Assembly (NCBI GenBank): GCA_020725885.1
Contig: DYEA01000004.1
Coordinates: forward strand, 1-64,000
Source: Slackia sp.
GTDB lineage: Bacteria; Actinomycetota; Coriobacteriia; Anaerosomatales; Anaerosomataceae
Length of the DNA: 64,000 bases
Direction of reading: 5' to 3'
Below the pieces are notes generated by a model. It saw only the letters and a program-made list of their open reading frames with translations, ran no database searches and had not been told where the DNA came from. The position numbers and the translations under genes were made by a program. Shown here in pieces: positions 8,101-19,041 of the stretch. Every line of letters begins with the position of its first letter. The stretch's first letter is position 1.

Positions 8101-8181
8101 ATGAAGCGGATCGCTTTCCTTCTCGCGTCTCTCGCCGCTCTCGTCCTTGGTGGCGGGGCTAGCTACGTCGTCAGCCGCTAG
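8101..8181 (+). CDS. 26-residue single-span membrane peptide
   Basis: This short frame encodes MKRIAFLLASLAALVLGGG and then ASYVVSR before TAG. It has a basic N-terminus, a hydrophobic stretch of about 17 residues and a short polar tail, like a small membrane peptide or a bare signal anchor. It lies 53 bp before the membrane HD-GYP gene. The hairpin just upstream displays a purine-rich ribosome site in its loop. No family is recognised. It could be a leader peptide for the downstream gene, a small regulatory subunit, or chance; the composition argues mildly for a real product. Confidence 0.45.
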   Translation: MKRIAFLLASLAALVLGGGASYVVSR

Positions 8182-8234
8182 ATTGCAGGTTTCTACGCAC
8201 ACGACGTTGGCCCAGACTCCTAGAAAGTCAAGCG

Positions 8235-9557
8235 ATGGAACCATTGCGAGAGAACCGACATTACTGGGTTATTGCAGTTACCGGGCTAGGCGCTGTCGCT
8301 CTCGCGCTCAGCTCTCCTCAATGGGCTTTTCCATCCGATTGGATGACGACGATTATCTTAGCGGCGTTCTGCTTAGTGCTGAGTCAACTCGTTATTTCTC
8401 TCAGTTCAGCGGTCTTCTTTCTTCTGAACACGAGTCTTGTAGTCGCGGCCTACTTGCTGCAGGGACCAGTTGCAGCTGGCGTTGGTATGGCTTGCTCGAT
8501 TCCCGTAATAATGTATCGACGGGAACGCACGCCGTTCAGCGCGATGGTGTTCAATGCGGCCCAGCACTTCGTTTCCGCAGTCTTGGCCGGGCTCGTCATC
8601 TCTAGTGTGTTAGGGGCAGGCAGTAGCGCGCTAGGCTCTCCTAGCACTGTGCTGCTGGCAGTGCTGGAAGCGATTGCTTTCGTCTTGCTAATGCACGCAG
8701 TGAACTTGGCGTTGGTTTCCGCATATCTCAAGCACAGAGAGAACATTTCGCTTCTTGAGGCCGTGCGCAGGATTGATCCAGTAGCGGACATCCCAGGCAA
8801 TGTCCTACTCGCGCTCGTTGGGGTTGTGCTTGCGAACTTGATTGCCGCTGGTTCGTGGGTTGGCGCGATGTTGGTGCTCTTGCCAATCCTTGCGGTGAGA
8901 AGAGTGTTTCGCGTCTACTCAGAGCTTGCGGCAGCGTATTCCGATACGATTAGCGCCTTGATGGGCGCGCTCGAAGAGAAAGATTTGTACACTCGCGGCC
9001 ACTCAGATCGCGTTGCGTCTTACTGCAGACTAATTGGCACCGAGATGAGACTGGCTTCTCGAGACGTGGTGTTGTTGGAAAGAGCTGCGCTTCTGCATGA
9101 CATCGGAAAGATGGCCGTACCGGAGCAGGTGCTTCGTTCTGTCAGACATCTCTCCAGGGGCGAGTTCGAAACGGTGCGCAGACATCCTGAGACTGGCGAG
9201 CAAATCTTGGGAGGCGTAGAGTTGCTCGAACCCCTGCTTCCTCTGATTCGACGACATCATGAACGTCTTGACGGCACCGGGTACCCCGACGGTCTGACAG
9301 ATGCCGATATCCCTTTGTCTGTGCGCATTCTCGCAGTGGCTGACGCTTACGACGCGATGACGAGCGATCGGCCTTATCGCCCACGCCTATCTGAGGAGCA
9401 AGCAATGCAAGAGTTGTTGAGGGGCGTTGGTACACAGTTCGACGCAGCGGTCGTGCAATCATTGATAGCTGCACTTCAGAATCAGACAAGTTTGGTTGGG
9501 GACGTCATGAAGAGTGCCTCGAGCACTCCGTTTCCTAATCAGAGTCCGGAACATTGA
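8235..9557 (+). CDS. membrane HD-GYP domain protein, probable c-di-GMP phosphodiesterase
   Basis: The 440-residue protein has about seven hydrophobic segments in residues 10-235, then a cytoplasmic HD-GYP domain (about 245-420). The metal and catalytic motifs are complete: the HDIGK pair at His288/Asp289, the later RHPETGEQIL, HH at 341-342, the GYP signature at 349-351, and the closing LAVADAYDAMTSDRPYR. Such enzymes hydrolyse c-di-GMP to pGpG or GMP, here presumably under control of a membrane sensor of unrecognised type. Codon use is clearly more AT-rich than in the neighbours: the 60 nt from 8401 are 52% GC. The degenerate paralogue follows directly. Confidence 0.9.
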   Translation: MEPLRENRHYWVIAVTGLGAVALALSSPQWAFPSDWMTTIILAAFCLVLSQLVISLSSAVFFLLNTSLVVAAYLLQGPVAAGVGMACSIPVIMYRRERTPFSAMVFNAAQHFVSAVLAGLVISSVLGAGSSALGSPSTVLLAVLEAIAFVLLMHAVNLALVSAYLKHRENISLLEAVRRIDPVADIPGNVLLALVGVVLANLIAAGSWVGAMLVLLPILAVRRVFRVYSELAAAYSDTISALMGALEEKDLYTRGHSDRVASYCRLIGTEMRLASRDVVLLERAALLHDIGKMAVPEQVLRSVRHLSRGEFETVRRHPETGEQILGGVELLEPLLPLIRRHHERLDGTGYPDGLTDADIPLSVRILAVADAYDAMTSDRPYRPRLSEEQAMQELLRGVGTQFDAAVVQSLIAALQNQTSLVGDVMKSASSTPFPNQSPEH

Positions 9558-9564
9558 GGCAGCA

Positions 9565-10689
9565 GTGGCAAGCGGTCTGATCGATCCACAGCAGATATCG
9601 GTCGCTGCGCTCGTGGTGGCAGCGCTCCTTTTCTTTCGACTTCTTCCGTTGAGGCTAGGCCAGGGCGAGTCCCGATGGATTGATACCGGCGTTGTCGTTT
9701 TCGGCTTGCTACTGTTCGGGTCTGGGCTACTGCTGTTGTGCAGCGTAATCAGTAGCGTGCTTGTCTTGTTTGTGTACTCACGCAGGAGACCAGCGGGTAG
9801 GAAGACGTGGGTCTCGGAGCACGCTGCCGCGACGCTCGTGCAAGTCGTGGCTATTCAGTTGGCCGGTGTAGGTGGATCGCTTCTGCGTGAGGTGGGCAAT
9901 GCAGGCGATGACTTAGTCTTGGCAAGAGCTACCGCGGTGGGTCTTGTCTACTGGACGGTTACGGAGTTCGGATACCGCGTGGTGGCCGGCTTCGGTGAAG
10001 CGAAGCAGATCAAGGCCAGGCTGCGTATGCCTCTTGCAGAAGCGGTGGTGCTGGCACAAGTTGTACATATCAGTCTGGCAGCCGCTGCACTACGCGCTCT
10101 AGGGACGCTCGGCGCCTTCTCGCCTCTGTTTAGCATGTTGCTGGCTGCAGTTCTCCATTACGGTCTCGTTCTATATATGAGGATGCAGGCGGCTTATGCA
10201 CAGACAATTCGGGCGGTATCTGCTGCCATTTCTATGGCGCTAGGCGAGCGCGAAGAGGAACCCGTAATTCTCGCTGACCTCTGTGTGCGTGTTGCGAGGA
10301 AGGCTGGGTGTCGAGGAAAGGTGCTGAAGTATCTGAATGAAGCTGCACTGATGAGTCGCATTGGTATGCTGTCCTACAGTGCCGATAGGCGGGAAGGAGC
10401 CGAGTCTTGTCATCCGACTGGCCTCTCGTTTCTCGAGCACAGTGCTAGGGCAGTGGTGAAGATTCCGTATCTCTCAGGCGCGGCGCGAGTGCTAGATTCC
10501 TCGCTGGCAGTCGGTGATTCAGAAGAATTCAAGATTGCAAACCAGATACTGCGGGCCTGCGTTCTTTACGAATGCGCGAGACAAATGACAGATTGCCCAG
10601 AGGCAGCCCTCGATTTCACACGTCAGGAGTGTGAGGGTTGTTCGGCGCGTGTTCTTCGGGCTCTAGCAGAGGCTGTTGCTGTCGGATAG
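9565..10689 (+). CDS. degenerate HD-GYP paralogue with membrane domain (pseudoenzyme)
   Basis: The protein has 374 residues: six or so hydrophobic segments, then a domain that aligns by pattern with the HD-GYP domain of the preceding gene. AAYAQTIRAVSAAI answers AAYSDTISALMGAL, and NEAALMSRIGML answers ERAALLHDIGKM. LRACVLYECARQMTD answers LAVADAYDAMTSD. Every catalytic residue is replaced: HD by SR, the HH...GYP segment is missing and the last Asp is lost. It therefore cannot hydrolyse c-di-GMP by the known mechanism and may bind a partner or ligand instead. GTG at 9565 avoids overlap; an earlier GTG at 9514 would overlap the previous gene by 44 bp and reads partly as its shadow. Confidence 0.72.
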   Translation: MASGLIDPQQISVAALVVAALLFFRLLPLRLGQGESRWIDTGVVVFGLLLFGSGLLLLCSVISSVLVLFVYSRRRPAGRKTWVSEHAAATLVQVVAIQLAGVGGSLLREVGNAGDDLVLARATAVGLVYWTVTEFGYRVVAGFGEAKQIKARLRMPLAEAVVLAQVVHISLAAAALRALGTLGAFSPLFSMLLAAVLHYGLVLYMRMQAAYAQTIRAVSAAISMALGEREEEPVILADLCVRVARKAGCRGKVLKYLNEAALMSRIGMLSYSADRREGAESCHPTGLSFLEHSARAVVKIPYLSGAARVLDSSLAVGDSEEFKIANQILRACVLYECARQMTDCPEAALDFTRQECEGCSARVLRALAEAVAVG

Positions 10690-10763
10690 ATAACCGTCTT
10701 CCATTTCTGCTCGACGTCTGCTACACATTCAGACACCTCAGGGTCTCCGGATCGGGGGAGGGG

Positions 10764-13700
10764 ATGTCTTCGGTTTCTCGAGTGTCACTTGCTTGCGTTG
10801 GCGGCGAGGTAGAGCGCTCTGAAATCCTTGAGCTTGTTCGCACAGCCCAATCACCTTTGGTTGTGTTGACGGCGCCAAGCGGTTACGGCAAGACGGTGAC
10901 TGCCAATCAGATTGCTCGGGATTACAAGAGGGTGCTCTGGATCGATTTCTCTGGCAGAGATGTCACTGCCAGGACTGTCGAGGCGCTGATGCGAGACGCG
11001 CAGCCCGATTTCGATTGGTCCGAGGTGATGCACCAGTCGATTGTGTTCCCAGATGCGCTTTCGCTAGGTGCGCTACCTACTGAGACAGAGTGTTGCGAGC
11101 CTACATGCGTTGTATTCGATGATGTAGGTGTGTTCGCGGACACAGACTTCCTACTGCGCTTTGTTGGCGGTATGCGCCGCGTCTTCCATCAAGCAAGCCT
11201 ATTGGTTGTGACTGCTAGGGATATTGAGCAGTGGATGCCTTCACGAGATGTAGCAATGATGCTGCTGATCGATCACGGTCAGCTAGTGTTCAATCACTCG
11301 GAGGCTTCCCGACTTGCAGAGCTGCTGAGTGTCGGCGGCTCTGATGGCGGTTTGGTGGAGCAAGCGTACACGCAATCTGGGGGGCACCCAGCCTTACTGC
11401 GTCTTCTGCTTCGACACCCAGGGTGGTTTGCAGGACCGGCACTCGGATTTCCGGACGCCAGGCAGACCACGGCTCTGCGCTACTGCATCCGAAGCTACGT
11501 CGATAAGGTGCTGGAATCCTGCGAGCGAGAGGTCCTCGTCTGCGCGGCGCTTCTTGGATCTGGTGATCAGTCCGACTTGAGCTGCTGTCTGACCCACAAC
11601 GAGACAGGGAGGATGCTCGTCACTCTAGCCCAAAAATTCCCTCTCGTTCGGCTGTCTTCGGATTGGCCGCACAGCTTTTCAGTGCATGACTTGGTTCTAG
11701 AGGCTCTAGTGAATGGGCGGCCCGAGGGGTTTGGCTGGATTCCCGAGAATCTCGTAGAGAACGTCTTCAGTCGACTCCGGGCTCAGAAGCGCTATCACCG
11801 ATTGTTCTCATTGGTGTACCTCATTCGAGGAGAGAAGGCACTTGCAGACACCCTTTCACTACTGGGTCAAGACTACTTGGGCTCTGGCGAGGTTGTCGAA
11901 CTAAGACGTTTCCTGCACATGTTGCCACTGAGTCTGCGCGTTGGGTCTGCAGAGTTGCTGTTGCTGCAAGGTGAGGTCGGCGAGCAGGTGGGGTGCTACG
12001 ATGAAGCTCTCGAAGCGATGAGGCTTGCGGAGAAAGTCGCTGAAGCTTCTGGGCAAGACTCAGTTCGAGATGAGGCGATAATCAGACAGGCACGCACCCT
12101 CGTCTCGATGGGTCTACTTTCCGAGGCGGGTACTGTGTTGGACCGGTTCAGGCCGCGAAGGGGCCCCGAAGGGACTCCCTGGTCCTCTGTCTTGGTGAAT
12201 GGATGGCGGCTCGTTAGTAGAGCATCCAACTTGGACGCACTTGAGTTGAGGGCGGAAAGCGCGAGAATCCTTCAGGCACTCGAGGAGTCTACATGCACAA
12301 ACGACTTGCATTATCGCCTGACCACAATCCTCGTGTTCGTCCATGCTGAGATTCTGGGGGATGCGCGCACGGCTTCGATTCTCTTGCGGAAGCTCTCCAG
12401 GATTGATCGGCAAGCAGGACAGGGCGTGGGCCTAGGGCTCGGGAACTTGTCAATTGTCTCGCTGTACACAGGAAGGCTGCCTACAGCATTGTGGGCCGCG
12501 AACGAAGCACTCGCACTGTCCAGAAAGGCCGGGGCCTTGAATTACCTGGTGTCATGGAAGCACAACCTTGCATTGGCTCAGTTGACGGCTGGTGACGGTT
12601 CGGATTGCGAGCGCGTGCTCTCAGAGTGCAGGGATTGGCTAGTACAATCCGGTACTCCTAGCGATTTGGGCCAGTGCCTGGCAATTGACTCTATGCTGTG
12701 CAGAGCCATCGGGAAGCTTGATGAAGCATTGGAGCGCGCGGACGAGGCATGCACGCTGTTTGCGTCTGTCGGGTGGCGTCAGTTCAAGTTCCAGGCCGCA
12801 ACTGAGCGTCTCGCATCTAGGCTCGCACTCGGTGACGAAGAGCTCGTTTACGAAGAGGGGCTCGAGCTGCGCAAGACCCTGGAGGGCACGGGCTACTCGT
12901 TCTACCTGCTGCGGCTCGACATGGTGCTCGCCGAGATCGAGCGTCGGCGAGGCGAGCTCGACAAGGCGGCTTCTCGCATCGCCGAGCACGCAGAGCATAT
13001 CCGCGGCGAGGGCAGCAACTGGCACATGGCCATGTACACGCGCGCGTTCCCGGGGCTGCTGAGCGTCTTCGCGCGAGCGCTCGGTCCGGACGGCATCCCG
13101 ATTCACATGCTGCGCATGCTGCTCGAGCCGACTGCGTCCCGCGCTCTCGAGATGGCCCATGGAACGCTTGACGAGCACGCGTTCAGACGGCTCGTCCTCC
13201 GCACGCTCGGCAAGGCGAAAGGCGCGGAGTTCCTTGCTGCGCACGAAGGGCCGCCCGTGCTCCGTGTCCGGCTGTTCGGCGGCCTGAGCGTCGAGGGGCC
13301 CCAGGGCCCGGTTCCTGACAAGGCGTGGGGCAAACGCAAGGCTCGTCTGCTGTTCGCCATGCTCGCGATCAATCTTGGGCAGGACGTGCCCCGGGACGTC
13401 ATCTTCGACCGCTTGTGGCCGGACATGCCGGCGGATCGGGCCCAGAGCAACTTCTACGTCACGTGGAGCTACATGAAGAAGGCCCTCGCTGCATGTGCGG
13501 GCGACCCAACGCCGTATCTCGAACACCGCGGGGGCGTCTGCCGGGTCGTGCCTGAGCTCGTGACCACAGATCTTGCTGAGTTCTTCCATGCCGCCGAGGC
13601 GCTTCGCAAGGCCAAGGCGGGCGGGGAGTCGGAATCTGTCATCGATGCGGCAGAGCGCATGGCCGGACTCTACGCTGGCGAGCTGCTTGCCGGCGACTTG

Positions 13701-14039
13701 TACGAAGACTGGTGCTCAGAGACTCGTGAGAGGGTGCGCCACGAGTTCAGCGATGCGATGCTGGCCGGGGCTGAGGCGCTTGCGGACCGGGGAGAGCCTT
13801 CGAGGGCGGTGCGGTTGGTCAGGGCGGCGCTCGCGCACGACCCGTGGCGCGAGGACCTCTATCAGGCCGCTCTGCGCTATCAGATCATGGCCGGGCAGCG
13901 AAGCGGCGCGATCGAGACCTACATGGCCTGTCGGGACCGCTTGGCGGAGGACCTCGGGCTCGATCCGTCCGTCGAGACGCAGCGTCTGTACGAGCAGGTG
14001 CTGGCCATGGAGGAAGGCGCCGAGGCGGTGCCCGCATGA
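10764..14039 (+). CDS. STAND-type ATPase transcription regulator with C-terminal BTAD domain
   Basis: The protein has about 1091 residues. It has a P-loop with SGYGKT (Gly40-Thr44), an acidic Walker B strand VVFDDVG near 115-121, a MalT-like winged/helical region and a long TPR-like helical array (about 370-780). A winged-helix DNA-binding domain (about 832-925, VRLFGGLSV and the RKARLLFAML helix) and a bacterial transcriptional activation domain (about 930-1085, with the AFHE-like AALAHDPWREDLYQAAL) close the chain. This is the MalT/AfsR style of signal-responsive activator. ATG at 10764 follows GGGGGAG. GC content rises sharply near 12830, inside the TPR part, so the gene looks chimeric. 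Probable partner of the two HD-GYP proteins upstream. Confidence 0.85.
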   Translation: MSSVSRVSLACVGGEVERSEILELVRTAQSPLVVLTAPSGYGKTVTANQIARDYKRVLWIDFSGRDVTARTVEALMRDAQPDFDWSEVMHQSIVFPDALSLGALPTETECCEPTCVVFDDVGVFADTDFLLRFVGGMRRVFHQASLLVVTARDIEQWMPSRDVAMMLLIDHGQLVFNHSEASRLAELLSVGGSDGGLVEQAYTQSGGHPALLRLLLRHPGWFAGPALGFPDARQTTALRYCIRSYVDKVLESCEREVLVCAALLGSGDQSDLSCCLTHNETGRMLVTLAQKFPLVRLSSDWPHSFSVHDLVLEALVNGRPEGFGWIPENLVENVFSRLRAQKRYHRLFSLVYLIRGEKALADTLSLLGQDYLGSGEVVELRRFLHMLPLSLRVGSAELLLLQGEVGEQVGCYDEALEAMRLAEKVAEASGQDSVRDEAIIRQARTLVSMGLLSEAGTVLDRFRPRRGPEGTPWSSVLVNGWRLVSRASNLDALELRAESARILQALEESTCTNDLHYRLTTILVFVHAEILGDARTASILLRKLSRIDRQAGQGVGLGLGNLSIVSLYTGRLPTALWAANEALALSRKAGALNYLVSWKHNLALAQLTAGDGSDCERVLSECRDWLVQSGTPSDLGQCLAIDSMLCRAIGKLDEALERADEACTLFASVGWRQFKFQAATERLASRLALGDEELVYEEGLELRKTLEGTGYSFYLLRLDMVLAEIERRRGELDKAASRIAEHAEHIRGEGSNWHMAMYTRAFPGLLSVFARALGPDGIPIHMLRMLLEPTASRALEMAHGTLDEHAFRRLVLRTLGKAKGAEFLAAHEGPPVLRVRLFGGLSVEGPQGPVPDKAWGKRKARLLFAMLAINLGQDVPRDVIFDRLWPDMPADRAQSNFYVTWSYMKKALAACAGDPTPYLEHRGGVCRVVPELVTTDLAEFFHAAEALRKAKAGGESESVIDAAERMAGLYAGELLAGDLYEDWCSETRERVRHEFSDAMLAGAEALADRGEPSRAVRLVRAALAHDPWREDLYQAALRYQIMAGQRSGAIETYMACRDRLAEDLGLDPSVETQRLYEQVLAMEEGAEAVPA

Positions 14040-14073
14040 CGTCAGGAGCGCAGCAGAAGGGCGAGGGAGCCGA

Positions 14074-14631
14074 GTGATCCTGCTGCTTGCCGCGGTGCTC
14101 GCGGGCCTCGCTGCTGGTCTGCTGACAGGAGGGTCTCTGCGCAACCTGCAGGCGGTCCGGCTGCGTTGGGAGGCGGCTCTGTTCGCGCTTCTCGTGCTGC
14201 AGCTGGTCCTGCCGCGACTGGCGGAGACGTTCGGCTGGCCGGCCCCCATCGCTCTCGGGACCTGGCTCTTGGCCATGGCGGGTCTGGTGCTAGCCGCCCT
14301 TCGCAACGCGCGAGCTCCCGGGATGGTGCTGGCTGCCATCGGCGTGGCGCTCAACTTGATGGTCATCGGCCTCAACCTTGGCATGCCGGTGTCGGAGCGC
14401 GCGGTGCGATTCCTTGCCGGGAGCTCGGAGATGACTGCCGGGTACGACCTGGTGCACCGTGCGTTGGATGAAGGAACGCTGCTGCCATGGCTCACAGACG
14501 TCATCCCGGTCCCGGGCCCAAAGGGTCTGCGAGCGGTGGTGAGCATCGGCGACCTGCTGCTCGTCAGCGGCGTCGGGTGGTTCTTGTTCCGAGCGGTTCG
14601 CGGCGAGATTCCTGCCGACGACGCGAGCTGA
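14074..14631 (+). CDS. DUF5317 family membrane protein
   Basis: The 185-residue protein has about five hydrophobic segments and the pattern LLTGGSLRNLQAVRLRW near the start and IPVPGPKGLRAVVSIGDLLLVSGVGWF near the end. These match DUF5317 proteins of actinobacteria and clostridia, whose function is unknown. The GTG start follows GCGAGGGA. It begins 34 bp after the regulator stop and is probably in the same transcript. It has the high GC typical of the rest of the genome, unlike the start of the regulator gene. Confidence 0.72.
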   Translation: MILLLAAVLAGLAAGLLTGGSLRNLQAVRLRWEAALFALLVLQLVLPRLAETFGWPAPIALGTWLLAMAGLVLAALRNARAPGMVLAAIGVALNLMVIGLNLGMPVSERAVRFLAGSSEMTAGYDLVHRALDEGTLLPWLTDVIPVPGPKGLRAVVSIGDLLLVSGVGWFLFRAVRGEIPADDAS

Positions 14632-14684
14632 TCGGTTCAGGTTGCCGAAAGCTCCTGTTTAGCCGGATGCACTACAGTGCGACG

Positions 14685-14880
14685 TGTCCCGAACGGGACG
14701 AGGTCACGGTCGATCGGCCCCCGAATCGACGGGCGGAGCGGTCACCGCGTCGCGCAGGTGAGGAGACGGGAGACTCCTGAGGGGCGCCACAGCGGCGGAC
14801 GGAGGCCAGGCCGGTGGGCTGGGACGATGGCGGCGGCTCGCTGCGCAGCACCGGGCGAGCCGCCGCGACTTCGTCCTGGG
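14685..14880 (+). ncRNA. candidate structured noncoding RNA upstream of secA
   Basis: The 392-bp gap 14632-15023 has no convincing gene. A -10-like TACAGT lies at 14673-14678. Downstream are small hairpins and then a long one. An 11-bp perfect stem (14830-14840 with 14856-14866) is extended by a 7-bp stem (14821-14827 with 14871-14877, one G-U pair). The 15-nt loop contains the palindrome CTGCGCAG. I do not recognise a known class (6S, RNase P, tmRNA and common riboswitch cores were considered). It may be a free RNA or a structured secA leader; the ends given are guesses. Confidence 0.35.
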
Positions 14881-14931
14881 CGCTGTGCTCGTGAAGAGCA
14901 GCCGCGGCTCCGGGGCGTCGAACGGCTGGGT

Positions 14932-14951
14932 GGCACGCCGTGTGCTAGAAT
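14932..14951 (+). promoter_or_regulatory. secA promoter, extended -10 with conserved upstream block
   Basis: TGC TAGAAT lies at 14943-14951, directly preceded by GGCACGCCGT (14932-14941). The same 20-nt block recurs with one mismatch before ftsE (22546-22565). The start would be near 14958, giving a leader of about 65 nt. Confidence 0.6.
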
Positions 14952-15023
14952 CGCGCTGCTGCCGGAGCGGCCATTTCGACCGTTTCCGGACGTTGCCGGA
15001 TCATCTCGCGAGGTCGAAATCCT

Positions 15024-17783
<2,760 letters not shown>

Positions 17784-17904
17784 CGCCGCTCCGCCGCGCA
17801 GCGCGGGCGTGGTCAGGGCTCGCATGAGCCGCCAGCGCCAGCGCCGCGCCACAGCCCGTCCTGCCAGCTCCGCGCCTGGAGAGGCGCCAGACCCTGAAGA
17901 AGCC

Positions 17905-19041
17905 ATGATCATCGAAGACCGTTCAACCGAGATCACCGAGTTGCGCGAGCGCCTTAAGCGCATCGCGGAGTACCTGCACCTGGACGCGAAGCGTGAGGAA
18001 GTCGCGCGGCTCGAGGAGCAGGCTGCCGCGCCCGGGTTCTGGGACGACGCGAAGGCAGCGCAGTCGCTCATGGCGCGGCTCGGCGCGCTGCGAGACGAGG
18101 TCGAGGAGCACGCAGAGCTGATGCGCGAGGTGGAGGAGCTCGAGGTCGCGAACGAGCTTGCCGTCGGCGCGGAGGACGAAGAACTCGCCTCGGAGACCTC
18201 CCAACGACTGCGGCAGCTCGTGAAGCGCGTCGACGACCTCGAGTTGTCGTCGTGGTTCACGGGCGAGTTCGACCACGGCGACGCCATCGTCACGATCATC
18301 CCTGGCGCTGGCGGGCTCGAGGCGCAAGACTGGGCCGAGATGCTCTTGCGCATGCTCACCAAGTACGCGCAGTCGCGCAAGTGGAAGGTCGATCTGCACG
18401 AGGCACCCGAGGGAGTCGAGATCGGCATCGACCGTGCGGTGTTCACGGTCCACGGCAAGAACGCCTATGGGATGTTGCAGTCGGAGGCCGGCGTGCACCG
18501 GCTCGTGCGCATCTCGCCGACGGACGAGAAGAAGCGGCGGCAGACGACGTTCGCCAAGGTCGAGGTGCTGCCTGTGCTGCCAGAGGACATCGAAGTCGAG
18601 ATCAGAGACGAGGATCTGCGCATCGACGTGTACCGTTCGAGCGGACCTGGCGGGCAGTCCGTCAACACCACGGACTCTGCGGTGCGCATCACGCACCTGC
18701 CGACTGGCATCGTCGTGACGTGCCAGAACGAGAAGAGCCAGCTCAAGAATAAGGAGACGGCGATGACGATCCTTCGCTCGCGTCTCTACGAGCTCGAGCA
18801 GGAGAAGCGCAGGCAGGAGATCGAGGCGCTCAAGGGCGAGAAGAAAGATATCTCGTTCGGGAGCCAGATTCGCAGCTACGTGCTGTACCCATACCAGCTG
18901 GTGAAAGACCTGCGTACGGGGATCGAGACGAGTCAGGTCGACCGGGTGCTGGACGGCGAGATCGACGAGTTCGTGGTCGGGTACCACCGCTGGCGCGTCG
19001 CGGAAGGGGCTCCGGCGGTCGTAGCAGGAGGCGAGGAGTGA
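17905..19041 (+). CDS. prfB: peptide chain release factor 2 with altered codon-recognition motif
   Basis: The protein has 378 residues and the catalytic GGQ loop in SSGPGGQSVNTTDSAVRITH. It releases finished peptides at UAA/UGA. In the codon-recognition loop the usual Ser-Pro-Phe is Ser-Pro-Thr, within VRISPTDEKKRRQTTF, which also carries a changed, Lys-rich following segment. There is no programmed frameshift: the frame is continuous from the start. ATG at 17905 is chosen by alignment with the RF2 N-terminus; an earlier ATG at 17824 would add an atypical Arg/Ala-rich stretch. The gene overlaps the PHP hydrolase by 4 bp. Confidence 0.93.
   Translation: MIIEDRSTEITELRERLKRIAEYLHLDAKREEVARLEEQAAAPGFWDDAKAAQSLMARLGALRDEVEEHAELMREVEELEVANELAVGAEDEELASETSQRLRQLVKRVDDLELSSWFTGEFDHGDAIVTIIPGAGGLEAQDWAEMLLRMLTKYAQSRKWKVDLHEAPEGVEIGIDRAVFTVHGKNAYGMLQSEAGVHRLVRISPTDEKKRRQTTFAKVEVLPVLPEDIEVEIRDEDLRIDVYRSSGPGGQSVNTTDSAVRITHLPTGIVVTCQNEKSQLKNKETAMTILRSRLYELEQEKRRQEIEALKGEKKDISFGSQIRSYVLYPYQLVKDLRTGIETSQVDRVLDGEIDEFVVGYHRWRVAEGAPAVVAGGEE

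Noticed and set aside
9514-9564. Upstream GTG start for the degenerate HD-GYP gene
   Set aside because: It would overlap the previous gene by 44 bp and the added residues are a frame-shifted reading of that gene's end. The start is still uncertain.
14931-14946. Sigma-54 -24/-12 promoter before secA (TGGCAC-N5-GTGCT) and a similar one before ftsE
   Set aside because: The -12 element lacks the leading T in both, the ftsE site has CGGCAC, and an extended sigma-70 -10 (TGCTAGAAT) overlaps and explains the conservation. Housekeeping genes rarely depend on sigma-54.
17905-18030. Programmed +1 frameshift in prfB
   Set aside because: The frame is continuous from the aligned start to the end and there is no in-frame TGA with a slippery site.
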